The notes: a model not told the origin generated them from the sequence alone. Numbered from the stretch's first letter, positions 47,035 through 57,736 are shown. The stretch: DNA of 64,000 bases from Klebsiella michiganensis (GCF_002925905.1 NZ_PRDB01000001.1:372001-436000); one strand, 5' to 3'. Program-made: numbers and translations.

Positions 47035-47856
47035 TTATCCCAATATATTGTGCTTCAGGATCTCCCGAATCTGCGCTTGTTTATCGCTGTTCTGTAGCCA
47101 AATCGCATAGAGAGGCCTTGAAAGCGTCGCACTGTCGGTCACCGTATGCAGATTATTTTTCCCCTGTGCCCAGAGCACGGGCAGCCATGTACAGCCCTTA
47201 AGCGCGCTGAGCTGTTGGTAAGCTAACTCGGCAGAACTGGTGGTCAGCAGAGGAATATCATCATTTCCGATCAATCCCGCTTCGTTTTGTTGGAAATCGG
47301 GCCCCCATTCCAGGCGTAAATAATTCAATTCATTTGTGTATTTAGCCGGAGAGGCACAATAAAGCGCCAGGGTAAAATTACCCAGCAACTGGCTGCTTAG
47401 TTCATCCATCTTCGGCGATTCTGTCGTGATCAGGAGATCAAGCTGACGTTCGTGCAGCTGTTTGACCAGCGATTGCCGCTGCGCAATCCGCGCCTCAAAC
47501 TGTAGGTTATAGGGCTCTGTATAGAGCTTTCCCAGCCATCCATTAAGCAGGCATTCCCACAGAGAAGCGCTGGCACCGATCGAAAATTCATTATGGCGGG
47601 AAGCATTCGCGACCTCCTTGCGCGCAGCTTGCCAGGTATTCATCAGGGTTTCGGCGTAGGGTAGCAGTTTCTCTCCGGCTGAGGTCAGACGGATATTATT
47701 ACGATGACGGGTAAAAAGATTTACCCCCAGCTGGTTCTCCAGCTGACGAATACGAAAGCTAACTGCTGACTGCGTCAGATAAAGCGCCTCTGCGGCTCGG
47801 CCAAAGTGGCGAGTTCTGCTCACCTCAAGGAAAGTCTTGAGCAATTCCGTATCCAC
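47035..47856 (-). CDS. hdfR: HdfR, LysR-type repressor of flhDC
   Basis: It has 273 residues with a GTG start (47854-47856). The N-terminal half is nearly identical to E. coli HdfR (279 aa), including the [30 protein letters not shown]. The C-terminus ends [17 protein letters not shown] and is a few residues shorter than in E. coli. It represses the flagellar master operon and affects gltBD in E. coli. It is divergent from maoP. Confidence 0.95.
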   Translation of the reverse strand: MDTELLKTFLEVSRTRHFGRAAEALYLTQSAVSFRIRQLENQLGVNLFTRHRNNIRLTSAGEKLLPYAETLMNTWQAARKEVANASRHNEFSIGASASLWECLLNGWLGKLYTEPYNLQFEARIAQRQSLVKQLHERQLDLLITTESPKMDELSSQLLGNFTLALYCASPAKYTNELNYLRLEWGPDFQQNEAGLIGNDDIPLLTTSSAELAYQQLSALKGCTWLPVLWAQGKNNLHTVTDSATLSRPLYAIWLQNSDKQAQIREILKHNILG

Positions 47857-47974
47857 ACTCTTCTCCGCAAAATTATTTGTCGTGATGATTTAAATGTTTT
47901 GTTTGACGCTCTGTCAAGCGTAACTAATACTCCGCGCCATAATTAGCTCGGCCAAAGAATCAGGAGCGTGTAGG

Positions 47975-48313
47975 ATGGCGGAAAGCTTTACGACAACTAA
48001 TCGTTTTTTCGACAATAAAAATTATCCGCGCGGGTTTTCCCGTCATGGAGATTTCACCATCAAAGAGGCGCAACTGCTGGAACGTCATGGTTATGCCTTT
48101 AATGAACTCGAACTAGGTAAACGCGAGCCTGTCACCGACGATGAAAAACAGTTTGTTTCGGTATGCCGTGGTGAACGTGAGCCCGCAACGGAAGCAGAAC
48201 GCGTCTGGATTAAGTACATGGCGCGCATTAAGCGTCCGAAGCGTTTCCATACCCTGTCCGGCGGCAAGCCGCAGGTGGAAGGTACGGAAGATTACACAGA
48301 AAGCGATGATTAA
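47975..48313 (+). CDS. maoP: MaoP (YifE), Ori macrodomain organisation protein
   Basis: It has 112 residues, as in E. coli. A single DUF413 domain contains [19 protein letters not shown] and a basic segment [14 protein letters not shown]. Family knowledge: together with the DNA site maoS it restrains the Ori macrodomain of the chromosome. AGGA precedes the ATG. Confidence 0.95.
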   Translation: MAESFTTTNRFFDNKNYPRGFSRHGDFTIKEAQLLERHGYAFNELELGKREPVTDDEKQFVSVCRGEREPATEAERVWIKYMARIKRPKRFHTLSGGKPQVEGTEDYTESDD

Positions 48314-48315
48314 GA

Positions 48316-48338
48316 AAAAGGGCGTAAGCCCTTTTTTT
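48316..48338. terminator. Terminator between maoP and yifB
   Basis: AAAGGGC-GTAA-GCCCTTT plus a T run; small but bidirectional between convergent genes. Confidence 0.72.
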
Positions 48339-49857
48339 ACGCCATCATTTTTTGTAGATGGCTCAACATTCTGTCTATTGCCCGATAGCCGAGAGCCTCC
48401 TGCAAATGATGACGTTCGATGCGTTCGACTGCCTCAATATCGGCAATAGTTCGGGAAACTTTAATCAGGCGCTGCCAGGCGCGGATTGAAAGACCGAGCT
48501 GTATTAGCGTCTGCTCCAGCCAGACAGCGTCATCTTTATGAAGCCGGCAGCAGATTTTCATCTCATCATTTCCCAGATGCGCGTTAAGTTTTTTCTGCCG
48601 CGATAGCTGCCTTTCGCGTGCGGCCAGAACACGTTGGCGTACGCAGGCGCTACTTTCCTCTTCGTTTGTTCCCTGGCTGAGCACCCCCGGCGGCGGAAGC
48701 GGGATCTCCAGGGAGAGATCGAATCGGTCAAGAAACGGGCCGGATAAACGACCCAGGTAGCGTAGCGTCTGTTCCGGTGAAGCGCGATTATGCTGGCCCT
48801 GATAGTGTCCTGTCGGGCTGGGATTCATCGCTGCAATAAGCTGGAAACGGGCTGGATAATCGATTTTGGCGCGCGTGCGTGAGATATGGATAACCCCTGA
48901 CTCAATGGGTTCGCGTAACGCATCCAGCACCCTGCGTTCGAATTCAGGCAGCTCATCCAGGAACAGGACTCCGTTATGGGCAAGGGAGATCTCTCCCGGT
49001 GCCGGAATTGAGCCTCCGCCCACCATGGCCGCCAGGGAGGCGCTATGATGCGGGGCACGAAAGGGCCTGCGGCGCCAATTTTTCATGGCATGCCTGGAAT
49101 CGACCAGGCTAAGTATTGCCGCGCTTTCCAGCGCTTCCTGATTACTCAGCGGCGGCAGTAGTCCCGGTAATCGACTGGCGAGCATCGTTTTTCCTGTGCC
49201 GGGCGGGCCTATCATCAGCAGGTTGTGACCACCTGCAGCGATGATTTCCAGCGCTCGTTTCCCCTGCCGCTGGCCAATAACATCACGCAGATCAACCGAT
49301 GTTTCATCCGAATATTCCCCTTCTGGAAGGGGGTTAGCCAGGGTATGTCGACCTTCGAGAAAAGCGCAGACTTCCTGGAGATCGGTGGCGATAAGGCAGT
49401 CACTGCCGCCGATTAACCCCACCTCTGGAGAATTCTCATTAGAGATAACAATCTTCCGCCCCGCTTTTATGGCCTCCATGGCGCTGGATATGGCCCCAGG
49501 AACGCCACGCAGAGCGCCTGTAAGCGCCAGCTCGCCGACAAACTCATATTGATTTAGCCTGGGGGCCTTTAGCTGCTCTGAGGCCACCAGAAGCGCGAGA
49601 GCGATAGGTAAATCATATCTTCCCCCTTCTTTTGGTAGATCGGCCGGGGCCAGATTGATGGTGATTTTTTTCGCCGGATAAGCGTAACCGCTGTTGATAA
49701 TCGCACTACGTACCCGGTCACGCGCTTCTCTAACCGTTGTTTCAGGCAGTCCTACCATTGTCAGACCTGGGAGCCCGTTGCTGATATGAACTTCAACCAT
49801 GATAAGCGGGGCACCGATCCCGAGAGCGGCGCGGGTGTAAACAATGGCGAGTGACAT
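48337..49857 (-). CDS. yifB: YifB, ComM-like AAA+ ATPase (Mg-chelatase-like)
   Basis: It has 506 residues (506-516 in relatives). An N-terminal Lon-protease-S5-like domain (about 1-150) precedes the AAA+ core with Walker A MIGPPGTGKTMLAS (about 215-228), Walker B GVLFLDELPEF, and a C-terminal Mg-chelatase subunit region (LRYLGRLSGPFLDRFDLSLEI). Homologue ComM of naturally competent bacteria is a branch-migration helicase in transformation; the role in enterics is unclear. It diverges from ilvL. Confidence 0.95.
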   Translation of the reverse strand: MSLAIVYTRAALGIGAPLIMVEVHISNGLPGLTMVGLPETTVREARDRVRSAIINSGYAYPAKKITINLAPADLPKEGGRYDLPIALALLVASEQLKAPRLNQYEFVGELALTGALRGVPGAISSAMEAIKAGRKIVISNENSPEVGLIGGSDCLIATDLQEVCAFLEGRHTLANPLPEGEYSDETSVDLRDVIGQRQGKRALEIIAAGGHNLLMIGPPGTGKTMLASRLPGLLPPLSNQEALESAAILSLVDSRHAMKNWRRRPFRAPHHSASLAAMVGGGSIPAPGEISLAHNGVLFLDELPEFERRVLDALREPIESGVIHISRTRAKIDYPARFQLIAAMNPSPTGHYQGQHNRASPEQTLRYLGRLSGPFLDRFDLSLEIPLPPPGVLSQGTNEEESSACVRQRVLAARERQLSRQKKLNAHLGNDEMKICCRLHKDDAVWLEQTLIQLGLSIRAWQRLIKVSRTIADIEAVERIERHHLQEALGYRAIDRMLSHLQKMMA

Positions 49858-50207
49858 AACACCTCCTGAGTACCGGGATTATGTCGGGGATTTGCTGTTG
49901 AGTAATTCGGCAATATTAAATTCTGCATGCTTGCTCCCAGCCAATTTTCCGGCAATTTCCGCTTTGCACTGGTGATGGATGCCGGCTCGTAAAATGCTGT
50001 CATCAGGCAACAAGATGAGAAAGTGCTGTGGAGCACGCCACAAATTGAAATATTTTCATTTCATATTTTTCCCATTAAAAACAATTGTTTTTTCTTAAAT
50101 GGTTAGCAAGGTAAGAAATGAGGTCATAAAAAAATCTTGTGTTTAACGCGAAGTCTGTGGTAACTCTTTAGGTATTCCTTCGAACATGAAGCCAGAAAGA
50201 ACATAAA
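49858..50207 (+). promoter_or_regulatory. ilvLXGMEDA promoter region (no gene in 350 nt)
   Basis: A likely promoter is TTGTGT (50137-50142), 17 nt, GTAACT (50160-50165), in the position of E. coli ilvGp2. An A/T-rich tract at 50045-50130 lies upstream; in E. coli this region holds an IHF site acting through supercoiling. The part nearer yifB shows no gene or clear signal. Confidence 0.6.
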
Positions 50208-50306
50208 ATGACAGCCCTTCTACGAGTGATTAGCCTGGTCGTGATTAGCGTGGTGGTGATTATTATCCCACCGTGCGGGGCTGCACTTGGACGAGGAAAG
50301 GCTTAA
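50208..50306 (+). CDS. ilvL: IlvL leader peptide
   Basis: A 32-residue leader peptide that, as I recall, matches E. coli IlvL. Fifteen of 32 residues are Leu, Val or Ile, including the run VVVIII at 15-20. Ribosome stalling at these codons when branched-chain aminoacyl-tRNAs are scarce prevents formation of the attenuator downstream. Confidence 0.97.
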   Translation: MTALLRVISLVVISVVVIIIPPCGAALGRGKA

Positions 50307-50329
50307 AAAACAAGCCTTAACGAACTAAG

Positions 50330-50361
50330 ACCCCCGCACCGAAAGGTCCGGGGGTTTTTTT
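50330..50361 (+). terminator. ilv attenuator
   Basis: ACCCCCGCACC-GAAA-GGTCCGGGGGT followed by seven T; a strong intrinsic terminator 24 nt after ilvL, the attenuation control point of the operon. Confidence 0.92.
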
Positions 50362-50392
50362 ATAACTTAAAAACAGAAAAGAGGAGCAGACG

Positions 50393-50443
50393 ATGGCTGG
50401 TAGCATAAAATTCTGTTTCTCTCGATCTACGACGGGGAAGTAA
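50393..50443 (+). CDS. ilvX: IlvX small peptide
   Basis: A 16-codon frame, [16 protein letters not shown], lies between the attenuator and ilvG, with GAGGAG at 50381-50386. It shares KFCFSR and the spacing with E. coli IlvX (16 aa). It ends 2 nt before the ilvG start, so translation coupling is likely. Its function is unknown. Confidence 0.85.
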   Translation: MAGSIKFCFSRSTTGK

Positions 50444-50445
50444 CT

Positions 50446-52092
50446 ATGAATGGGGCGCGGTGGGTGGTACATGCTTTGCGAGCACAGGGAGTCGATACCG
50501 TTTTTGGCTATCCGGGTGGAGCAATTATGCCGGTTTACGATGCATTGTATGACGGCGGCGTGGAACACCTACTGTGCCGGCATGAACAGGGCGCGGCTAT
50601 GGCGGCTATTGGCTATGCCAGGGCTACCGGCAAAACCGGGGTGTGTATCGCCACTTCGGGGCCTGGCGCAACCAACCTGATCACCGGCCTCGCCGACGCG
50701 CTGCTTGATTCCGTTCCCGTTGTTGCTATCACCGGCCAGGTTGCGGCCCCGTTCATTGGCACCGACGCATTCCAGGAAGTTGATGTCCTCGGTTTATCGC
50801 TGGCATGCACCAAGCATAGTTTCCTGGTGCAGTCGCTGGAAGAACTGCCGCGCATCATTGCCGAAGCTTTCCACGTAGCAAACTCCGGGCGTCCCGGTCC
50901 CGTGCTGGTCGATATCCCAAAAGACATCCAGCTGGCTCAGGGCGATCTCGATCCGCATTTTTCCATGGTAGCCGACGACGTTGATTTTCCATATGCGGAT
51001 ATCGAATACGCTTTGCAGATGCTGACCCAGTCGCAGAAGCCGATGTTATACGTTGGCGGCGGCGTGGGGATGGCGCAGGCGGTACCGGCGCTGCGCGAAT
51101 TTCTTGCCGTTACGCAAATGCCCGTGACGTCTACCCTGAAAGGGCTGGGTGCGGTAGCGGCGGATTATCCCTACTATCTGGGCATGCTGGGGATGCACGG
51201 TACTAAAGCGGCCAACCTTGCAGTACAGGAATGTGACCTGCTGATCGCGGTAGGCGCCCGTTTTGACGATCGCGTCACCGGCAAGCTGAATACGTTTGCC
51301 CCGCACGCCAAAGTTATCCATATGGATATCGATCCGGCTGAACTGAACAAGCTCCGTCAGGCACATATCGGCCTGACCGGCGATTTGAATGTGATGCTGC
51401 CCGCGCTCCAGCAGCCGCTGTCTATCGACGCCTGGCGCCAACGTAATGCGCAGCTGCGCGCTGAGCATGACTGGCGCTACGACCATCCGGGAGACGCTAT
51501 CTACGCCCCGCTGCTGCTGAAGCAGCTTTCCGATCGCAAACCCGCAGACTGCGTCGTGACAACCGATGTGGGCCAGCATCAGATGTGGTCAGCGCAGCAT
51601 ATGACCTATACGCGCCCGGAGAATTTCATCACTTCCAGCGGATTAGGCACTATGGGTTTCGGCTTGCCCGCAGCGGTAGGCGCGCAGGTGGCCCGTCCAG
51701 ACGATACGGTTATCTGTATCTCCGGTGACGGCTCCTTCATGATGAACGTGCAGGAGCTGGGCACCGTAAAACGCAAGCAGCTGCCGCTGAAGATAGTCTT
51801 ACTGGACAACCAGCGTTTAGGAATGGTTCGACAATGGCAACAGCTGTTTTTTCAGGAACGTTATAGCGAAACCACCCTTACCGATAACCCCGATTTCCTT
51901 ACTCTGGCCAGCGCCTTCGGCATCCCTGGTCAACATATCACCCGTAAAGACCAGGTTGAAGCGGCACTCGACACCATGCTTTCGAGCCAGGGGCCTTACC
52001 TGCTTCATGTCTCAATCGACGAACTTGAGAACGTCTGGCCGTTGGTACCGCCCGGTGCCAGTAATGCAGAAATGCTGGAGAAATTATCATGA
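50446..52092 (+). CDS. ilvG: IlvG, acetolactate synthase II large subunit (intact)
   Basis: TPP-, FAD- and Mg-dependent condensation of two pyruvates, or pyruvate plus 2-ketobutyrate; isozyme II is valine-resistant. It has 548 residues, full length. TPP-activating Glu is in [12 protein letters not shown]...RHEQGAA (about 47), FAD sites are around [12 protein letters not shown], and the TPP-Mg motif is [14 protein letters not shown]...DNQ. E. coli K-12 carries a frameshift in ilvG; this copy has none. It overlaps ilvM by 4 nt. Confidence 0.98.
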   Translation: MNGARWVVHALRAQGVDTVFGYPGGAIMPVYDALYDGGVEHLLCRHEQGAAMAAIGYARATGKTGVCIATSGPGATNLITGLADALLDSVPVVAITGQVAAPFIGTDAFQEVDVLGLSLACTKHSFLVQSLEELPRIIAEAFHVANSGRPGPVLVDIPKDIQLAQGDLDPHFSMVADDVDFPYADIEYALQMLTQSQKPMLYVGGGVGMAQAVPALREFLAVTQMPVTSTLKGLGAVAADYPYYLGMLGMHGTKAANLAVQECDLLIAVGARFDDRVTGKLNTFAPHAKVIHMDIDPAELNKLRQAHIGLTGDLNVMLPALQQPLSIDAWRQRNAQLRAEHDWRYDHPGDAIYAPLLLKQLSDRKPADCVVTTDVGQHQMWSAQHMTYTRPENFITSSGLGTMGFGLPAAVGAQVARPDDTVICISGDGSFMMNVQELGTVKRKQLPLKIVLLDNQRLGMVRQWQQLFFQERYSETTLTDNPDFLTLASAFGIPGQHITRKDQVEAALDTMLSSQGPYLLHVSIDELENVWPLVPPGASNAEMLEKLS

Positions 52093-52346
52093 TGCAACAT
52101 CAGGTCGCCTTGCAGGCTCGCTCTAATCCAGAAACGTTAGAACGCGTGCTGCGCGTCGTGCGCCATCGCGGGTTCCAGATTTGCGCGATGAATATGGCAA
52201 CCGCCGCCGATGCCCGGAATATTAATATTGAACTGACCGTTGCCAGCCAGCGGCCCGTCGAATTACTGTTTAGTCAATTAAGCAAACTGGTGGACGTCGC
52301 CTGCGTCGAGATCCAGCAACCTACATCACAACAAATTCGCGCCTGA
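52089..52346 (+). CDS. ilvM: IlvM, acetolactate synthase II small subunit
   Basis: It has 85 residues with one ACT-like domain ([23 protein letters not shown], then [10 protein letters not shown]). It stabilises and activates IlvG. ATGA overlap with ilvG indicates coupled translation of the two subunits. Confidence 0.97.
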   Translation: MMQHQVALQARSNPETLERVLRVVRHRGFQICAMNMATAADARNINIELTVASQRPVELLFSQLSKLVDVACVEIQQPTSQQIRA

Positions 52347-52362
52347 GCGCAAAGGAAGAACA

Positions 52363-53292
52363 ATGACGACGAAAAAAGCTGATTACATTTGGTTCAATGG
52401 TGAGATGGTTCCGTGGGGCGAGGCGAAGGTTCACGTGATGTCCCATGCGCTGCACTACGGGACTTCCGTATTTGAAGGCATCCGTTGCTACGACTCTCAC
52501 AAGGGACCGGTGGTGTTCCGTCACCGTGAACATATGCAGCGTTTGCATGACTCAGCAAAAATCTATCGTTTCCCGGTTTCTCAGAGCGTTGATGAGCTGA
52601 TGGAAGCCTGCCGTGAAGTCATTCGTAAAAACAGTCTGACCAGCGCCTATATCCGCCCGTTAGTCTTCGTCGGCGACGTGGGCATGGGCGTCAACCCGCC
52701 TCCGGGCTATAACACTGACGTGATCATCGCGGCGTTCCCGTGGGGCGCCTACCTGGGCGCCGAAGCGCTGGATCAGGGGATCGATGCGATGGTTTCTTCC
52801 TGGAATCGCGCGGCGCCAAACACTATTCCGACCGCGGCCAAAGCCGGCGGTAACTATCTCTCTTCGCTGCTGGTCGGCAGCGAAGCGCGTCGCCATGGCT
52901 ATCAGGAAGGTATCGCGCTGGACGTGAACGGCTACATCTCTGAAGGCGCCGGTGAAAACCTGTTTGAAGTGAAGGATGGCGTGCTGTTTACCCCGCCGTT
53001 CACCTCTTCCGCGCTGCCTGGCATCACCCGCGACGCTATCATCAAGCTGGCGAAAGAACTCGGCCTGGAAGTCCGCGAGCAGGTATTGTCCCGCGAGTCC
53101 CTGTACCTGGCCGACGAAGTGTTTATGTCCGGTACTGCCGCAGAGATCACGCCGGTACGCAGCGTTGATGGTATTCAGGTGGGTGAAGGCCGCTGCGGCC
53201 CGATCACCAAGCGCATTCAGCAAGCATTCTTTGGCCTCTTCACCGGTGAAACCGAGGATAAATGGGGCTGGTTGGATCAGGTTAATCAATAA
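52363..53292 (+). CDS. ilvE: IlvE, branched-chain amino acid aminotransferase
   Basis: PLP class IV transaminase making Val, Ile and Leu from the 2-keto acids. It has 309 residues, as in E. coli. VMSHALHYGTSVFEGIRCY is near residue 30, the catalytic Lys is in PTAAKAGGNYLSSLL, and SEGAGENLFEVKDGVLFTPP is the family signature. It lies 16 nt after ilvM. Confidence 0.98.
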   Translation: MTTKKADYIWFNGEMVPWGEAKVHVMSHALHYGTSVFEGIRCYDSHKGPVVFRHREHMQRLHDSAKIYRFPVSQSVDELMEACREVIRKNSLTSAYIRPLVFVGDVGMGVNPPPGYNTDVIIAAFPWGAYLGAEALDQGIDAMVSSWNRAAPNTIPTAAKAGGNYLSSLLVGSEARRHGYQEGIALDVNGYISEGAGENLFEVKDGVLFTPPFTSSALPGITRDAIIKLAKELGLEVREQVLSRESLYLADEVFMSGTAAEITPVRSVDGIQVGEGRCGPITKRIQQAFFGLFTGETEDKWGWLDQVNQ

Positions 53293-53353
53293 GCATAAAA
53301 AAATGGGGCGACACGCAACGCCCCATTTCACCGAAACTGGGAGTAACTAAAGC

Positions 53354-55204
53354 ATGCCTAAGTACCGTTCCGCCACAACCACTCACGGCCGTAATATGGC
53401 GGGTGCCCGCGCGCTGTGGCGCGCCACTGGAATGACCGACGATGATTTCGGTAAGCCGATTATCGCCGTGGTGAACTCTTTCACCCAGTTCGTGCCGGGC
53501 CACGTTCACCTGCGCGATCTCGGCAAACTGGTTGCTGAGCAAATCGAGGCCGCTGGCGGCGTCGCCAAAGAATTCAACACCATTGCGGTGGATGATGGGA
53601 TCGCGATGGGCCACGGGGGTATGCTTTATTCACTGCCATCCCGCGAACTGATCGCCGACTCGGTTGAGTATATGGTTAACGCCCACTGTGCTGATGCGAT
53701 GGTCTGTATCTCCAACTGCGACAAAATCACCCCGGGGATGTTAATGGCGTCTCTGCGCCTGAATATTCCGGTCATTTTTGTTTCCGGTGGCCCGATGGAA
53801 GCCGGGAAAACCAAACTGTCCGATCAAATCATTAAACTCGACCTCGTTGATGCGATGATTCAGGGCGCTGACCCGAAAGTCTCCGACGATCAGAGTAATC
53901 AGGTTGAGCGTTCCGCCTGCCCGACGTGCGGCTCTTGTTCGGGAATGTTCACCGCGAACTCCATGAACTGCCTGACCGAAGCGCTGGGCCTGTCGCAGCC
54001 GGGCAACGGCTCGCTGCTGGCGACTCACGCCGATCGTAAACAGCTGTTCCTCAATGCGGGCTCACGTATCGTTGAGCTGACTAAACGCTATTACGAGCAG
54101 GACGATGCCTCTGCGCTGCCGCGTAATATCGCCAATAAGGCGGCGTTTGAAAACGCCATGACGCTGGATATCGCCATGGGCGGTTCCACCAATACCGTAC
54201 TGCATCTGCTGGCGGCGGCGCAGGAAGCGGAAATCGACTTCACCATGAGCGATATCGATAAACTTTCCCGCAAAGTGCCGCAGCTGTGTAAGGTCGCACC
54301 AAGTACGCAGAAATATCATATGGAAGACGTGCATCGCGCGGGCGGCGTATTGGGTATTTTAGGTGAACTGGATCGTGCCGGGCTGCTGAACCGCGATGTG
54401 AAAAACGTGCTTGGTTTGTCCCTGCCGCAGACGCTGGAGCAGTACGATATCACCGTCACGCAGGATGAAGCGGTTAAGAAGATGTTCCGCGCTGGCCCTG
54501 CGGGTATCCGCACAACGCAGGCTTTCTCTCAGAACTGCCGTTGGGACACCCTGGATGACGATCGCGCAGAAGGCTGTATCCGCTCGCTGGAACATGCTTA
54601 CAGCAAGGACGGCGGTCTGGCGGTTCTGTACGGCAACTTTGCCGAGAACGGCTGTATCGTGAAAACCGCCGGCGTTGACGACAGTATCCTCAAGTTTACC
54701 GGCCCGGCGAAGGTATACGAAAGCCAGGACGCGGCTGTGGATGCGATCCTCGGCGGCAAGGTGGTCGCCGGTGACGTAGTCGTCATCCGCTATGAAGGGC
54801 CGAAAGGCGGGCCGGGGATGCAGGAGATGCTCTACCCGACGACCTTCCTGAAATCAATGGGCCTGGGTAAAGCCTGTGCGCTGATTACCGACGGACGCTT
54901 CTCCGGCGGTACCTCGGGTCTCTCTATTGGTCACGTTTCTCCGGAAGCGGCCAGCGGTGGCAATATCGCGATCATTGAAGATGGCGACATGATTGCTATC
55001 GATATCCCGAACCGCGGCATTCAGCTGCAGCTAAGCGATGCCGAGATTGCGGCGCGCCGCGAAGCTCAGGAAGCGCGCGGTGATAAAGCATGGACGCCGA
55101 AAGATCGCGAGCGTCAGGTTTCCTTTGCCCTTCGCGCCTATGCCAGCCTGGCAACCAGCGCCGACAAAGGCGCGGTGCGCGATAAATCGAAACTTGGGGG
55201 TTAA
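53354..55204 (+). CDS. ilvD: IlvD, dihydroxyacid dehydratase
   Basis: Iron-sulfur dehydratase giving 2-ketoisovalerate and 2-keto-3-methylvalerate. It has 616 residues, as in E. coli. Cluster and active-site motifs are [14 protein letters not shown] (Cys near 122) and [18 protein letters not shown] (Cys near 195); the C-terminal signature is [22 protein letters not shown]. Its stop overlaps a start triplet for ilvA (TAATG). Confidence 0.98.
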   Translation: MPKYRSATTTHGRNMAGARALWRATGMTDDDFGKPIIAVVNSFTQFVPGHVHLRDLGKLVAEQIEAAGGVAKEFNTIAVDDGIAMGHGGMLYSLPSRELIADSVEYMVNAHCADAMVCISNCDKITPGMLMASLRLNIPVIFVSGGPMEAGKTKLSDQIIKLDLVDAMIQGADPKVSDDQSNQVERSACPTCGSCSGMFTANSMNCLTEALGLSQPGNGSLLATHADRKQLFLNAGSRIVELTKRYYEQDDASALPRNIANKAAFENAMTLDIAMGGSTNTVLHLLAAAQEAEIDFTMSDIDKLSRKVPQLCKVAPSTQKYHMEDVHRAGGVLGILGELDRAGLLNRDVKNVLGLSLPQTLEQYDITVTQDEAVKKMFRAGPAGIRTTQAFSQNCRWDTLDDDRAEGCIRSLEHAYSKDGGLAVLYGNFAENGCIVKTAGVDDSILKFTGPAKVYESQDAAVDAILGGKVVAGDVVVIRYEGPKGGPGMQEMLYPTTFLKSMGLGKACALITDGRFSGGTSGLSIGHVSPEAASGGNIAIIEDGDMIAIDIPNRGIQLQLSDAEIAARREAQEARGDKAWTPKDRERQVSFALRAYASLATSADKGAVRDKSKLGG

Positions 55205-55206
55205 TG

Positions 55207-56751
55207 ATGGCCGAGTCTCAACCCCTCTCCGCCGCCCCCGAGGGGGCGGAATACCTCAGAGCGGTACTGCGCGCGCCGGTATACGAAGCCGCGCAGATCA
55301 CGCCGCTGCAAAAAATGGAAAAGCTCTCGTCGCGCCTCGATAACGTTGTGCTGGTGAAGCGTGAAGATCGTCAGCCGGTGCACAGCTTTAAGCTGCGCGG
55401 AGCCTACGCGATGATGGCGGGCCTGACGGAAGAGCAAAAATCGCATGGCGTGATTACCGCTTCGGCGGGTAATCATGCGCAGGGCGTGGCTTTCTCGGCA
55501 TCTCGCCTGGGCGTGAAGGCGCTCATCGTCATGCCAACCGCCACCGCGGATATCAAAGTTGATGCGGTGCGCGGCTTCGGCGGCGAAGTGCTGCTGCACG
55601 GCGCGAACTTCGATGAAGCCAAGGCCAAAGCCATCGAGCTGGCGCAGCAGCAGGGGTTCACCTGGGTTCCGCCCTTCGACCATCCGATGGTGATTGCCGG
55701 GCAGGGGACGCTGGCGCTGGAGCTGCTGCAGCAGGATGCCCATATCGATCGCGTATTTGTCCCGGTCGGCGGCGGCGGTCTCGCGGCCGGCGTGGCGGTG
55801 CTGATCAAACAGCTGATGCCGCAGATCAAAGTCATTGCGGTTGAGGCCGAGGATTCTGCCTGTCTGAAAGCCGCGCTGGATGCGGGTCATCCGGTCGATT
55901 TACCCCGCGTTGGGCTTTTTGCCGAAGGCGTGGCGGTGAAACGCATCGGCGATGAGACTTTCCGTCTGTGCCAGGAGTATCTCGACGACATCGTTACCGT
56001 CGATAGCGATGCCATCTGCGCGGCGATGAAAGACCTGTTTGAAGATGTGCGTGCGGTAGCAGAACCTTCCGGGGCGCTGGCGCTGGCGGGGATGAAAAAA
56101 TATATCGCTCAGCATAATATTCGCGGCGAACGCCTGGCGCACGTGCTTTCCGGCGCGAACGTCAACTTCCACGGCCTGCGCTACGTTTCCGAACGCTGCG
56201 AGCTGGGAGAACAGCGCGAAGCGCTGCTGGCGGTCACCATTCCGGAAGAGAAGGGCAGCTTCCTCAAGTTCTGCCAGCTGCTGGGCGGCCGTTCGGTGAC
56301 CGAGTTCAACTACCGCTTCGCGGATGCGAAAAATGCCTGCATTTTTGTCGGCGTGCGCCTGAGCCGGGGGCTGGAAGAGCGGAAAGAGATCCTCAACCTG
56401 CTGCACGACGGTGGCTACAGCGTAGTGGATCTCTCCGACGATGAAATGGCCAAGCTACACGTGCGCTACATGGTCGGCGGGCGTCCGTCTCAGCCGCTGC
56501 AGGAGCGTTTGTTCAGCTTCGAGTTTCCGGAATCGCCCGGCGCGCTGCTGAAGTTCCTGCATACGCTGGGCACCCACTGGAACATCTCTCTGTTCCACTA
56601 TCGCAGTCACGGTACCGATTACGGCCGCGTGCTGGCGGCATTCGAATTGGGCGATCACGAGCCTGACTTCGAAACCCGCTTGCATGAGCTGGGCTACGAT
56701 TGCCATGATGAAAGCAATAATCCAGCGTTCAGGTTCTTCCTCGCCGGTTAA
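55207..56751 (+). CDS. ilvA: IlvA, threonine deaminase (biosynthetic)
   Basis: PLP enzyme converting threonine to 2-ketobutyrate; feedback-inhibited by isoleucine and activated by valine. It has 514 residues, as in E. coli. The PLP Lys is in HSFKLRGAYAMM (about 62), the phosphate loop is GGGGLAAG, and two C-terminal ACT-like regulatory repeats begin near 325 and 420. ATG ATG gives two start choices; the second yields MAESQPL as in E. coli, while the first (55204) overlaps the ilvD stop. Confidence 0.97.
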   Translation: MAESQPLSAAPEGAEYLRAVLRAPVYEAAQITPLQKMEKLSSRLDNVVLVKREDRQPVHSFKLRGAYAMMAGLTEEQKSHGVITASAGNHAQGVAFSASRLGVKALIVMPTATADIKVDAVRGFGGEVLLHGANFDEAKAKAIELAQQQGFTWVPPFDHPMVIAGQGTLALELLQQDAHIDRVFVPVGGGGLAAGVAVLIKQLMPQIKVIAVEAEDSACLKAALDAGHPVDLPRVGLFAEGVAVKRIGDETFRLCQEYLDDIVTVDSDAICAAMKDLFEDVRAVAEPSGALALAGMKKYIAQHNIRGERLAHVLSGANVNFHGLRYVSERCELGEQREALLAVTIPEEKGSFLKFCQLLGGRSVTEFNYRFADAKNACIFVGVRLSRGLEERKEILNLLHDGGYSVVDLSDDEMAKLHVRYMVGGRPSQPLQERLFSFEFPESPGALLKFLHTLGTHWNISLFHYRSHGTDYGRVLAAFELGDHEPDFETRLHELGYDCHDESNNPAFRFFLAG

Positions 56752-56807
56752 GAAGCGCTGTGCTTGTCAGGCCTGCGGTCGGGCTGTAGGCCTGAGCAGG
56801 CCCGGCA

Positions 56808-57707
56808 TTAGTGGCCAGGCAGCAAATTCCAGAACGCATTAATCAGCGGCTCATGCAGCCGCTTTTTTGGCGCGCAGACGCCCAGCTCAAACGGGGTTTT
56901 CTCGTCGCTACGCTCCAGAATCATCACGCGATTGCGCACTGGCTCAGGGCTGTTTTCCAGCACCACCTCCGGCAGCAGCGCGACGCCGCAGCCGAGCGCC
57001 ACCATGGAGACCATGGCTTCATGCCCGCCCACCGTGGCGTAAATTGACGGATTACTGATTTTATGGCGGCGAAACCATAGCTCAATGCGGCGACGCACGG
57101 GGCCCTGGTCGGCCATAATAAAGGGTACCGTTGCCCAGTCAGGCTTCTCCACTGAGACCTGGTTACGAACCGGACAAGGCAGCGCCGGGGCGATCAGCAC
57201 CACCGCCAGATTCTCCAGCATGGAAAAAGCCACCGCGCCGGGCAGCGTTTCCGGTTTCCCGGCAATCGCCAGATCGGCCTCACCCGTCACCACTTTTTCC
57301 ATCGCATCAGCGGCATCGCCGGTGGTGAGCTTTATTTCCACCGAGGGATGCTCGGCGCGGAAACGATCGAGAATCGGTGGCAGATGGCTATAAGCGGCCG
57401 TCACCGAACAGAAGATATGCAGTTCGCCCGACAGCGACGGACCTTGCTGATCGATAGTGTGGCGCAGCTGCTGATACTGCAACAGCGTCTGCTGGGCAAA
57501 CGTTCGTAGCTCTTCTCCCGCTTCGGTAAGCGTTACCGTGCGGTTATCGCGGACAAACAGCGGCTGCCCGAGGTCTTCTTCCAGGCGCTGAATTTGTCGG
57601 GAAAGCGTGGAGGGGCTGACGTGCATCGCCCGCGCGCTGCGGCCAAAATGGCGGCTTTCAGCCAGATGCAGGAAGGTTTTCAGATCGCGTAAATCCACCG
57701 GCGACAC
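56808..57707 (-). CDS. ilvY: IlvY, LysR-type activator of ilvC
   Basis: It has 299 residues (297 in E. coli). The HTH is SRHFGRSARAMHVSPSTLSRQIQRLE. The effector domain senses acetolactate or acetohydroxybutyrate, the IlvC substrates. It is divergent from ilvC across 144 nt containing a symmetric site. It sits between ilvA and ilvC, as in E. coli. Confidence 0.97.
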   Translation of the reverse strand: MSPVDLRDLKTFLHLAESRHFGRSARAMHVSPSTLSRQIQRLEEDLGQPLFVRDNRTVTLTEAGEELRTFAQQTLLQYQQLRHTIDQQGPSLSGELHIFCSVTAAYSHLPPILDRFRAEHPSVEIKLTTGDAADAMEKVVTGEADLAIAGKPETLPGAVAFSMLENLAVVLIAPALPCPVRNQVSVEKPDWATVPFIMADQGPVRRRIELWFRRHKISNPSIYATVGGHEAMVSMVALGCGVALLPEVVLENSPEPVRNRVMILERSDEKTPFELGVCAPKKRLHEPLINAFWNLLPGH

Positions 57708-57721
57708 TCCACGATTTTACA

Positions 57722-57736
57722 TTGCAGAAATTGCAA
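57722..57736. promoter_or_regulatory. Likely IlvY operator between ilvY and ilvC
   Basis: TTGCA-GAAAT-TGCAA is a perfect inverted repeat of LysR size lying 15 nt from the ilvY start. E. coli has two tandem IlvY operators here. A weaker partner may be the AATTTCCGCAATAAATT stretch at 57758-57774. Confidence 0.65.

Noticed and set aside
56770-56803. Palindromic GC-rich stretch between ilvA and ilvY as a terminator
   Set aside because: It has paired segments (GGCCTGAGCAGGCC) but no T run; it may be a degenerate REP and I could not decide.
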